In this document: positions 1 to 16,575 of the stretch, one piece after another
How positions within the stretch are numbered: the first letter of the stretch is position 1
How the letters are laid out: each line of letters opens with the position of its first letter
Origin: Phallusia fumigata
Taxonomy: Eukaryota > Chordata > Ascidiacea > Phlebobranchia > Ascidiidae
Direction: 5' to 3'
DNA length: 61,084 bases
Assembly: GCA_008931825.1 (NCBI GenBank)
Contig: QXVZ01010337.1
Span: 11,221-72,304 of the forward strand
The notes under the pieces: generated by a model
The model's database searches: none
Seen by the model: only the letters and a program-made list of their open reading frames with translations
What the model was told of the DNA's origin: nothing
Made by a program: the position numbers and the translations under genes

Positions 1-117
1 AATACGGTTTGTTTATTTGTTAAATACACCATTGGTTTAAGTATATTTTAAATGAAAATAAAGTCCAAACAGACTAATAAAGTAACGGCAGGTGTAGCTT
101 TATGGGTCGAAAACTGC

Positions 118-506
118 TGGCATAACGGGAGGGAGACTAGAAAAGCTCAACGTAGTAGGCTATTAAGTTTGTGGTTTGTCGGAAATACTACAGGTACTAG
201 GATGACACACTGACCAAGGAACTGCAGCTCGACGCAAACCAGATTTCTGCGTCACAAAGGGTTTTGACAAAGGAAACAAAGGGCATTGTGGTGCGTCAGC
301 TTCATGACCAGTGACGTACGGGTACTTCATTTTAAATGGGAACTGTTGAATGTGGATTTGGTATTGATTTAATAACCGACGCCCCATCCCTAGCCACGAT
401 CCCAACCTCAAACTTAGTGCCTGTAGTATTTCCGACAATCCGCAAATCAAATAGCTTACTATGTTTATTAGATTTTCTACTCTCACCCCCACCGTACTAG
501 TGCTAA
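118..506. mobile_element. Palindromic (fold-back) MITE-like element
   Basis: Two long imperfect inverted arms face each other. The left arm is about 118-208 and the right arm about 408-506. The best-matching core is TTGTCGGAAATACTACAGG, present at about 178-196 and in reverse complement at about 420-438. Similarity runs outward through the GAGACTAGAAAA/GAGAGTAGAAAA and AACGGGAGGG/TACGGTGGGGG stretches. The middle of about 200 bp has no recognisable coding content, and open frames across it are probably incidental. This structure fits a non-autonomous DNA transposon. The superfamily and target-site duplication could not be fixed by eye. Confidence 0.6.
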
Positions 507-639
507 CCGTTAGGCGTCAGCGTAAATGGTTTGATTATGTTACGGGGACCGCTAATTACTTGGGCCGATGCTGACAGCTTCCGCGTACCATATTGCGCAA
601 GAAGTAGTAATTTGCTATTTATATTTTATAAGGTACAAA

Positions 640-842
640 ATAATTGTCTGCAAAAAAATTGTTGAACTGAATAAAAGATGTTTGCACAAACAAAATTGTC
701 TGCAAAAAAAATGTTGCACTAAAAAAACATGTTTGCACTAAAAAACCGTCTGCAAAAAAGTTGTTGTCCTGGGAAAAAAATGTTTGTACCGAAAAAAAAA
801 TGGTTTGCACTGAAAAAAAATGTTTGCAAAAAGGTTGTTGAA
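640..842. repeat. Irregular tandem repeat, TGCAAAAAA / GTTTGCAC units
   Basis: Units built from TTGTCTGCAAAAAA, TTGTTGNACTG and ATGTTTGCAC(T/C) recur about four to five times with variable A-run length. No coding signal is visible. Confidence 0.6.
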
Positions 843-1966
843 TTGTACTTGTGGGCCACCGTATCTATGCGTAGTCACAAAAAACTCTCAGCCGTCTTTT
901 GAAATGTAATCCAAGGTCACAAATGTACCGTGGTACGTCATGTGCGCATTGGACGAATAGCCGTAAGAGATTTAGTTCCATTGTTTTGTCAATGTTGTTT
1001 TTATTGTGGATCGCTTTGCTGTAGCTTAGAACAGTTTGGTGCAGCGTCTCGAAACTTAGCCAAGACATTTAATTGTGCGAGAGAATTGTAATGCAACAAT
1101 GACCATGTATTCGCTGATTAACATTTTCAAGTTGACGTCATAAACACCGTAACACGTCACAACTTCATGCTTGTTTTGTGCACGTAGCTTTGTAATCCAT
1201 TTACTCGTGAAGAAAAGTGGAATAAATATCATTTTTTCAATCATTTCTCTGTTACTATATGTTTTTTATCCAACCAAAGAATTGTCACCATTACACGGCC
1301 GCCATTACACATGCTTAGTCATAAAACATGTGCGCGGCCCCATAAGAAAGTATCTGCGGCCGCAGGTTGTGCACACCTGTAGTAGATGAAACATGGACGC
1401 CTAGATGTCCAACCCGAAATGTTGAAAAGACTCGATCAACCTTATAGGGATAGCACAGTTAAAAACAATCCACACCTTTTCGGGTTTGTGCGGCTTCGTG
1501 ACAAAGTAATGTGGTAGTGTGGCAGGTACTGCGTTGCGTAATTAATATATTTTGCACAATAAAATGTTGTGCAACAAAGAGCATCGCGGCCATTCCTTTG
1601 TCGTTTCGTTTTACTTGACACCTTCTGTGACCTCTTACTATTTACGCAAGAATTAAACAACACAAAACACCATTACTGCCGCAATGACAATTTAACAAAT
1701 AAATTACTCACGATATTTTTGCTTTAGTTGGCGAAACTTTGCAAACTATGACAAAGTAACAAAAGAAAATGGTAAACTGTGCAAACATACAAATGCAAAA
1801 AGCAAAATATTAACAAGATTACTTGGGAATATTTGATAAACGTTTTTAACATTCATCTATGACATCACAATAATCATTCTTTGTACACAGGATGTAATAA
1901 CAAATGCATATTACAACAGAAATCCAACTGTCGTTTTGCCACCTGGTCCAATATATCGAAGCAAAA
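843..1966. other. Non-coding stretch upstream of the CFAP97D2-like gene
   Basis: AT-rich sequence with no exon I can support. A few NotI-like GCGGCCGC motifs (about 1298-1360) stand out from the AT-rich background, but no promoter element could be assigned. Confidence 0.4.
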
Positions 1967-3994
1967 ATGCACCGAGCTTATCAACCAATTACTCCAGCTA
2001 ATAACAAGCTTTTAAAAAAGCGATGGGATCAAAACCGTTTTGATATTCATCGTCGGAAAGTTATCCAAGGTAAGCATGTAAACTATCCCTTGGGTCTGTA
2101 TTTGATAAGTCAGTAAATACCCCCATGCAAAGTCTAAAACAGTGCTCCGCCACCTTTTTTTCACTTACATCACACTTTTTAACAAATCAAATTTCTACTA
2201 TGGCGTTATAAAACAGCATAAATGCACAATTGGCCGTCTAACTACAATTTAGATTAGCGAATTGCTCATTTGTTGTATAACGTTCAAATTGGCCTATGAT
2301 ATTTATGCATATTTTTGTTTCGCAAAAAAATTTGCTATCAGAAACACTGCAACACACCTAGCATCGTTTCGCGGCACACCAGTTACGAAGCACTTTTCTA
2401 AAACGTACCTTTTATAAATCAGTAGGTACAAGGATATTTTAGTGACAAAACTGATTGCATTAATGAACCCCAAGTTGATATATGGAATAGCGTGCTACCG
2501 ATAAATTAGTTTACAACAGTGAGTTGGACACATTCCGCCCCATCACTTGTCCCCCCCCTCGTTATATTAAATGCCCGGTAAAATGTTTGGGATGATATTA
2601 TTAAAATTGTTTATTGTCCAGTAGCCAATTAAAGCGGTTGGTATAATTTGAATAACATGTCTTATATTTGTAACTGTGTATGTTGCCAACAGCGTCTAGT
2701 TTTAGCTAAATCCGGTTTAAAGTAAGTAACAAGTCTCGCTAAGTTTTCACAACCTATCACGTAACATTAAAATGATTTCGATGTATTGATTACTCAGGTT
2801 TGTTTTGTACGCTCAAGTTTTTGACCAATTAGCTTTGATCACAATGTTTAACTTTGTTGGAGTTTGCTAAAACCCACTGGTCTTATATTGTCATTGCATG
2901 GTACACTAGTGGCAATTTTTTTTACATTTTCGAAAAATTGTCTGTCACCACAAAAAATCATTAAATTACTAGTAGTAGTTTAGGGCGTCCTAGCAACATT
3001 TGTTAGTGTTTTTGCAATTGTATTGACATAAAATACGATGACCACTGCAAATACCAGGATGGGATTTTTTACGCCAATTGTAAAAATGTTATTTCTGGAT
3101 CTTTTTTTCAGCAAAACCTGTTATCGACAACAGACCTCCTGAAACTTACATGCATCTTCACCTAAAACTAAAAAAATTGCAAATGGAGGAAGAACGTTTG
3201 GCAACCGTTGAAAGAGATAACAGAATATTAATGGAAAAAATGAGTTACATCATGCGCACCAAGGTACTACTTTGTGGTGTTATTTAAAGGCCAGAGTGCA
3301 GCAAATGTATTGGAAGAAGTGTTGTAGTCTTAAAGTAATATACTTGAAATATTTACAATTGCTTGCAAGGGTAGAGTAGACAACTGGAACAGTTATGAGC
3401 AAAAAAGTCTGAACAAAACAAAACGGCAACGGGAATTGTTGAGAGTCACACATGAAAATCAAGCAATTTTGAAGCGCATATCCTCAAAAGAACCTCACTA
3501 CAACCATTTTGTTTGGGAAGACGGTTGGCGGGTAATGCTCACAGTATAATTACAAAAAATGTCAGATTGTTTTGCTACAGTTTACAAATAGATAAAGCAC
3601 CAAACGTTTTCAGGCAGAAAATTTAGATATAGGACTTTATACAGTTACGCATGTTTTTCGCAAACCAATAGACGGTTTTATGAACATTATTAAAGTTTTT
3701 GAATACGTTAGGAGCAGACGGTAGAAAACGGAAGCGGTAATTAAAGTCTAACTGTGTTGCGACCGTCAAGCTATTAAATCGTACACATATTAACATGTTT
3801 CTTTTTTTTCAACTTTTTGTGTTTATTAGGTCAATCAAGGATACATGGCAAATATTTCCAAATATCCACAAGACTGGGGATACACTAAAAACTCTCTGCG
3901 TTATTCATCTCAACCACACTCATACCATCCTTCCAACAAATTTATACGACGGGTAATAATTTTTAAGGTGTTAAACTTTCGATTTTGCAGTTGA
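1967..3994 (+). CDS. CFAP97D2-like: CFAP97 domain-containing protein, CFAP97D2-like
   Basis: Four exons: 1967-2069, 3112-3263, 3370-3531 and 3830-3994, giving 193 aa with phases that all agree. Visible motifs are MHRAYQPITPANN at the N-terminus, YMHLHLKLKKLQMEEERL, ERDNRILMEKMSYIMRT and KRQRELLRVTHENQAIL. These match the CFAP97/Hemingway family of small cilia- and flagella-associated proteins (family recognised from memory). The ATG at 1967 was chosen because related proteins start with MHRAYQP; an in-frame ATG at 1904 would add 21 residues. The last exon reads through a possible donor (GTAATA at 3953) to a stop at 3992-3994. The alternative 38-nt intron there is too short to be likely. The role is inferred to be axonemal. 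No adjacent gene shares its function. Confidence 0.85.
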
Positions 3995-5852
3995 ATTGTA
4001 TGACATGATGCTACGTTTGTTTAGACGACCTTGCCAAAACTAAAAACGGAGGACCATCAATGATCAAAGCGAAATTATGTCAAATGTGTGTGCTGCGCAG
4101 AGTTTTTAATTTGTGACTTGTGTGATAACAATGTTGGCAAATATACTTAACAGGGTGTTTATTGCCTTTCAACAAATTATAGAGATGTTTTCGGCCTTCT
4201 ACATCTATTTGTCTGTCAAACAATTGTGAGGTTTTGTTGAGCTAAGTATTGTGTACATAATTGTGTACGAAGTAGTTTTTCTCAAGCATTAAAAACTCCT
4301 TAGCTTTTAGTTTAAAATGTAAAACTAATATATCTAAAAGGTGATCGTAAGTGTACGATAAAAACGCGGCCCACCAACACAGTGCAGGCTATAGTTATTG
4401 TCAACGTTACTTGTATCGTTTACTACTTTGAGTTTGCACAAGTGACGTAAGTTACATGCGTTAAAAACATAGTTGGATAGAAGTTTCAATACATAGCGAC
4501 ATTAAACACTTAACTGTCATAGGGTAAATAGGAATGTAAACGTTTCAACAAGTGCTGTTGTCATTATCATTGTTGCATTGATTTTTGTTGAAATGTTTGT
4601 ATTTTAACGAGACATCCTATTTTCCTATTTAATAATATTCTTTTGTGTATCTCCTTTCTAAGAATACCCCTACTAAACAGTAATGTAACGTTTAGGGTTA
4701 ATTACTGATAGATCTTTTTACTAGATTTAACATCTATTCTTTGTCATAACGCTGTAAATGCAGCTTATTCGGAACTAAATTCCTCTCCTTAACACATAAA
4801 GTGGAAATTCCTGTCCAAAAATTGCGGACGATATCGCCACGATAAAAACAGTCCAAAACCGTAAGTTTAATGAATGGCTACCAATGGACTCATAAGCAGT
4901 CAGTTGAGCAAGCCGGTAAACCGAGTTTCAATCATCACATTTTGATTTGTTTTTTCAAATAGTAAAATTCTAACTCGACAATAGCAAATGCAAAACTTTA
5001 TAGCTGCCTCGTCATGTTAGTTGCATATATTACAAAAAGCTCTAAACTTAAAAAAATATTTTAAATGTTAATTGCTTTCTCAGTGTTTTTGAGCAAAACG
5101 CTGATTTTTAGCCTAGTAACATTTTCCTGTTGCAAGAAGAAATGTCAAGTTTTACTGAATACATCTAAAAAAAGGATTTTTATTAATTTTTAGCCCAATA
5201 ACAAACTAAAAAATATTGTGTAAATTGTTATGGCACCTTAGCAATTAGTACCTTGGAAATTTTTCTTTCTTTTGAAAAGTATTCTGCTAGAATGACAATG
5301 GTTCCTTTTTCCTCTCGAGAATTCCTCGTTAAGAAATTCTCGAGATTTCTCGTCAAATTTAGGTCACGATTCTCGAGAAAAAAACACATATTCTCGAGAA
5401 AAATATACCACTTGCTAAAGGTACAACGTTATAAAAACAACAAGTTTTTTTGAAAAAAAATTTTTAGCCTAAATGACGATTTTGATTTGCTTCGGTCGTT
5501 GTCGCTGTTTAGCAGTTTTGTTCGTTTTCGTTGTCGAGTGTTTTTTTTGTAATGGCTAATAGGGCATTGTGACTTAATTTTCCCTCCCGCATTGGATAAT
5601 TACCAAAGCCAAAAGTGAGTTGTTTTCTATGTGCAAAATTATTTTGGATTTTTACAACGATCGTTGAGGAGTGAGGGGCGGGCAGAGTCAGTGTTTTCTA
5701 TAGACTTTGTTGATGGTCAGCAGTTAGCTCTATTTGTCCATGTCCTTTATTGAGAGTTAAAATGACACTATTTGTCCTTGAGTTAAAATGACAAAAATGA
5801 CACTAATAATAATTTTATTGGTAGTTTAATTTCTGAACTGAGATTAATGAAG
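3995..5852. other. Intergenic, no gene seen
   Basis: AT-rich sequence with no exon-like open stretches flanked by convincing splice sites. The only local structure is the TCTCGAGA cluster listed separately. Confidence 0.4.
5307..5403. repeat. Cluster of TCTCGAGA palindromes
   Basis: Four CTCGAGA(A/T) palindromic cores fall within about 95 bp (near 5314, 5338, 5372 and 5392), inside otherwise AT-rich DNA. The centre-to-centre spacing is about 20-35 bp. It could be a degenerate minisatellite or a clustered protein-binding site. The sequence alone does not decide. Confidence 0.45.
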
Positions 5853-5949
5853 AACTAAAACAAATACGGCGTATTATAGTTAGTGATGTCCTTCACGAAA
5901 TTAAGTCGAAGTTTGGTGTAAATGAAATCTATGTAAGAAAGCTTTTAAA
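5853..5949 (+). CDS. Candidate exon of an unidentified gene
   Basis: An open stretch after a possible acceptor (CTGAACTGAG) ends in AAAA followed by GTAAAC, a good donor. It encodes a charged, helix-like peptide starting INEELKQIRRIIVSDVLHEI and ending RKLLK. I do not recognise the family. It is followed within 10 bp by a hAT-like terminus, so a transposon probably sits in the next intron. No upstream exon or start codon was identified. It could belong with the open stretch at 6403-6627, or be chance. Confidence 0.3.
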
Positions 5950-5957
5950 AGTAAACC

Positions 5958-6300
5958 AGTATTTCTCAACCCTTTTTCTTGTATTACCCCCTGAACAACT
6001 GGGATACACCCCCCTCAGTGGATAAAAATCTAAACGAGTTGAAAGCACAAACAACCCTCAAAAATGATGCATTGTGATGTGAACAAAATTTAACTGTGAA
6101 AACAGCATTAAAACTTACTTTATCAGCATGCAAGTAGAAAAGAAATAGCCAAAAATATGAAAACACTTTTTGGTATTGAGATAAATGAACAAATTGGTCT
6201 TGTCATTGTATACTGTTTCAACTGGCTGATTTACTCTTGTCGTCGTATAATGTTTTACCTACCTAATTTTTTGTCCCGAACCCCCACATCGCCATTTGCT
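5958..6300. mobile_element. hAT-like element remnant (left end visible)
   Basis: The sequence beginning CAGTATTTCTCAACCCTTTT and followed by ATTACCCCCTG resembles one class of hAT termini (CAGTGNTTCTCAACC...). No matching right terminus or target-site duplication was found, so the right boundary is a guess. Confidence 0.35.
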
Positions 6301-6402
6301 GTTTCACTTTCCACTGCCCACTTAGTAATAGTAAATGCTCCTAGGGATTTGCTGGGACAGAACTTGTTTTAATATTAATTCCCACTGAATATTGGTGTTT
6401 GA

Positions 6403-6627
6403 TTTTGTAATGAAGAATTTTTATCGAATGTCAGTCTTGTACTGAACAAAGTAATGACCCTTTTTAATAATCCCTGCAAGTTTCATGAAAAACAACTAAC
6501 ATTACTGCCTTCTGACTCTGCACCAGACCGTCTGAAATACAAGCCACTTTATTCTCAATGTTTTGTCCCCATTAAGGTATTTTTAGTGTGCATACAAATT
6601 TGCACTGAAAATATCGTGAGTGTGTAA
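6403..6627 (+). CDS. Candidate terminal exon of an unidentified gene
   Basis: An open frame runs from just after a TGA at 6400 to a TAA at 6625-6627 (74 codons). The peptide has ordinary composition, with segments such as LNKVMTLFNNPCKFHEKQL and YKPLYSQCFVPIK. A GT at 6577 (AAG|GTATTT) could be a donor instead of read-through. I do not recognise the protein. It ends about 125 bp upstream of the AMMECR1 start codon on the same strand. A short gap like this occurs in tunicate trans-spliced operons, but that is speculation here. Confidence 0.3.
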   Translation, partial: FCNEEFLSNVSLVLNKVMTLFNNPCKFHEKQLTLLPSDSAPDRLKYKPLYSQCFVPIKVFLVCIQICTENIVSV

Positions 6628-6753
6628 CTGTCTCTCTACCCTTGCTGGCCGAGATTTTTCCAGGGCTGCATGAAACATTTAGCATTTCCTTTGGATATAG
6701 TTGTGTTGTAAATATATTCAAACTCTTTACTTTCAGAACCATCTGTGTTTGAG

Positions 6754-13231
<6,478 letters not shown>

Positions 13232-13728
13232 AATCATAAATGTTTGGTACTTGTTACCTAATAAATGCAACTGTTTTAAGGGTCAAACAGGAAAATATGG
13301 TTTTGATGGTAAAAAAGAACAACATTTTTGCATGTGTGCATTGTGAAATTATGTGGTAGGTTTGTTCTGATCAAGTTGTTTTGCATGTTTTATTTGTTGA
13401 AAATTAGGAACATAATGATTTTATGCTTTTTATATTCGTACTTTTACAGTAACAGCCATTTGCTGTTTGGCAATGTTCAACTGTTGAGAACTTCATTATA
13501 AACCAGCAAATATTAAAAAATTTAAATACATCCATTTTTTAAAAGCTCAATTAAACCAACATTACTACCATTCCTTGCTGTCTAAATTTACTGTTTTAGA
13601 TTTTCTCATCATTGAGAAAGACGCTGTTGCCAGTAATTTGTGGATAAAAAAGGCGTCAAATAAAGAGATTTTTAAAATGTTAGAGTTTCAGGGGCGTATC
13701 CATAACTTTTTGTGGAGAAAGGACTGAT

Positions 13729-13802
13729 ATTCCAACTGATCGAGTCGTTAGCGCGACTTCCTTATGCTCGAAAGCTTTGAGGTTCGAATCCTGTCTCGGT
13801 GG
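13729..13802 (+). mobile_element. tRNA-derived SINE head
   Basis: An A-box-like GTCGTTAGCGCGACTT is followed by the B-box GGTTCGAATCC (13781-13791) and CTGTCTCGGTGG, in tRNA-like spacing. It does not fold into a clean cloverleaf by eye, so a SINE or tRNA relic is preferred over a functional tRNA. Confidence 0.45.
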
Positions 13803-14279
13803 CTTTGTTTTCCCAAGCAAGAAGCTTCAGCGGCATTGTTCCAGCCTCGTGAACCCGATGGGTTGACCAATTAAAGTAATCAACTTAAAAAAGTAACTAA
13901 ATATGGTTCTCACAGAATCTGTCCCTTCAATAGTAGGCATCTGCACATTGACGATCACTGTGTAATCTCGATTCAAATGATAGCAGTGAAGCTATGCCTC
14001 AAACACCAAATCAGTCAATGGCTTTCTGTTAAAAAAGAGATATATATTTCACCCGAGTAGGCATCGTCGGTCTCTAAAAACATACAAACAATAAGGTAAT
14101 AAAAAGGTTTAACAAACATAGATTACCGGAAATACACATAGACAAAGAGTTAAAAGCAAAATAAAACAAAACAAACGCACGCTCAAGCAAGCGCTCGGTT
14201 TGTGCGCAGTCCGAAAGCAACACGAAGAACCACCAAAGGAAAAAGCGAGAGAAAGAAGTAGGGCATTATCTTGTGCCGG

Positions 14280-14670
14280 CTGGTGTGAATGCCTCGCCGC
14301 CTACCGCGAGATCAAAAACCGCACCGCTACCGTTAACCGCGTCTGGTGTGAATCCCCCTTAATAGAAATTTAGAAAAAAAGTGAATGAAATATTGATGGC
14401 ATTTATGCACATTGTCTTGTTATAATAAATTTTCGTAAAATTTGTGCTTTATGTCAAAGTGGTAGCCTACTAACTTTCATTCCCTGTCAACGATTTATCG
14501 ACGGAGAGACCCTCAAATTGGCAATCACATTGATTTAGTTTTGTTGCCAATAAAAATGATTTGCCGCAACCACACTGCTGGTGTGAGCGCGGAAAATCCG
14601 TGCACAACCGCAGCCGCTAGGCATCGCCAGCCGCCACTCGCAACCGCGTCTGGTGTAAATCCCGCTTAAG
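14280..14670 (+). repeat. Two GC-rich direct units starting and ending with CTGGTGTGAAT
   Basis: Units at 14280-14362 and 14577-14670 both begin GCTGGTGTGA, both contain runs of CCGC/GCCGC, and both end AACCGCGTCTGGTGTNAATCC. They are separated by about 215 bp of AT-rich DNA and may be the two ends, or subterminal parts, of one element. Confidence 0.5.
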
Positions 14671-16575
14671 CAACCACCCCTGCTGTGGTCTCTGGGCGCA
14701 CAGAGTCACGCCCCCTAGCAAAAAAGGCAGCGCAACACTGCCCAAAGCCCAATCTGGCGTTGTAGTGTTAAACAAAAACAAGTAAGTTAAAACTTTTTGT
14801 GACGAATCCGTCATCGCTTCGTTTTATAAACTCTGTGTATTCGGGCGTGGGCGTTTGCTGTGAAATGCGCTTTTACGTTAGGTTCTCTTATTTGAATCAC
14901 AGACAACATATAGCCAATTACAACACAACGTGCCACATACGACATGCGACGAGGTCATGTCAATTCAGCGTGTCGTAGCATCCTTTTCGCGCAGTAAGCG
15001 GAAATATTAGTCCCAAAGGGCGTTTTGATAATGGGGACAGAGTCATTTTACAACAGCTGGGCAAATTCCGCTGCATTGAAAGACCGTGTGGTTTAATTGG
15101 ACTTCCATGTGAGAATGACCTGCTTTGCAAGCGATCATTGCCGAAACAATTTTCGATTATGGTCCCTACACATTTTCTGTACCCTGCTGTTTATCTAAAA
15201 TTTAACAAATTCCATGTGGGTCAACTCTCCATTAAAGATATTATTTTTATTCCCTTTACATTTTTATTTACCATTAACAATTTCGTGCAACCATATGACT
15301 GCATATGTTCAGCGTTTACAGACAGAGAAATATTTAAAAAGGCAGCTTGAAACTTAGTTAAAACCATTTTGAGATAAAACACTTTTTTTTGAAAACGTTT
15401 GTAAAAACGTTACAGTTTCGTTGCAGTTTTTAATAGCAACTACAAAATCGAAAAACAAACTTCCAAATACTATCAAAAATATGTTAAATATAACTAGGTC
15501 TTTGACGATGTGAGCCAGGGTTGCCAGATTGACTTTTTTGACGCCAAATTGCAAAAATCTGGCTTTTTTTCAAGATGGTTGGCGTCAGAAAATTCATTGG
15601 CTTTTTGGCTTTTTTCTGGCTTTTTTACATTGTTGCTAAAATTAATCAATATATGGGCCATTTCCACAAAATTACACTGATGATTTCAGACATACGAGGA
15701 GTTTAGATTGTATAGCTACTTCCAGCCTGAACATGAAACATTACATTCTGTGCTGTTGCGAACTTGATGTGGCCGCAACACACCAGTTTGTTTGGGACCT
15801 CTTAAGTCAGTAGTGTCCAAAGTACGGCCTCCGATTGAGTTTTTTTTGTGTTGCATATGGCACACCAAAGTTTGGATTAGGCTTGTGGGTTGACGCGACC
15901 TGCGACTTCGCGTAAAAGCTTTCCATAAAACGTGTATTTGCGTGCGAAGTTTATGGTTTTTGCTCATAACTGTGATTTGTAAATCATACAAATCGTGTAT
16001 TTTCTGTGAGTAGTAACACTGTAAAATGCGCGTACCAATCTAGCACAGCTAGGCGACTGTTTAAAAACAATCCGACATAACTTGCACAAAATTATCCAGC
16101 AAATCGCGAGAATGAGTTGCGTGTATATTATGTGTTACAGTAAATTTTGCACTGAAGCAAAAATGAATGTAGAATAGTTATTAAATTGTACAAAATGTCT
16201 GTCGTGTTTTCTCACAGGAGAGGCAGTTTCTACCGTTTTAGTCACACAATGGTGACCGGGATCGCTGCAATTAATGCAATCAAAGCGAGTTTACCGACTA
16301 GGCCTGAAAAGCCACGATAAAAGAGCAATGCAAAACAGGATTTTACGTGTTAAACAGCCTTGTCCAAATTAATAAATACTGTACCTTTCATTGAGAACTT
16401 TGTTGTATCAATTTCCTCACGGTGCCTAAAACCAAAACATTGCTAAACTTCTTGTTACGTATGTGCCTGCCCATGCGTTGCGTGACGTCATAGAGGAAAA
16501 TTACAAAACAATTCTGTAGGTGAAGTACCAACAGCAAGAACGATTTTAAGTTGCTTCCAAGCGACAGGTCTTATC

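Larger units (their letters stand above)
13232..16575. other. Intergenic region between AMMECR1 and PDZD8-like
   Basis: No gene seen. It holds a tRNA-like SINE head (13729-13802), two GC-rich direct units (14280-14362 and 14577-14670), a CTGGCTTTTT-rich stretch (about 15528-15635) and a sequence resembling a hAT terminus, CAGTAGTGTCCAAAGTACGG, at about 15809. The last few hundred bases should contain the PDZD8 promoter, but I see no TATA box. Confidence 0.45.

Noticed and set aside
15809-15890. Miniature hAT beginning CAGTAGTGTCCAAAGTACGG
   Set aside because: The left end resembles a hAT terminus, but neither a convincing right terminus nor an 8-bp duplication could be found.
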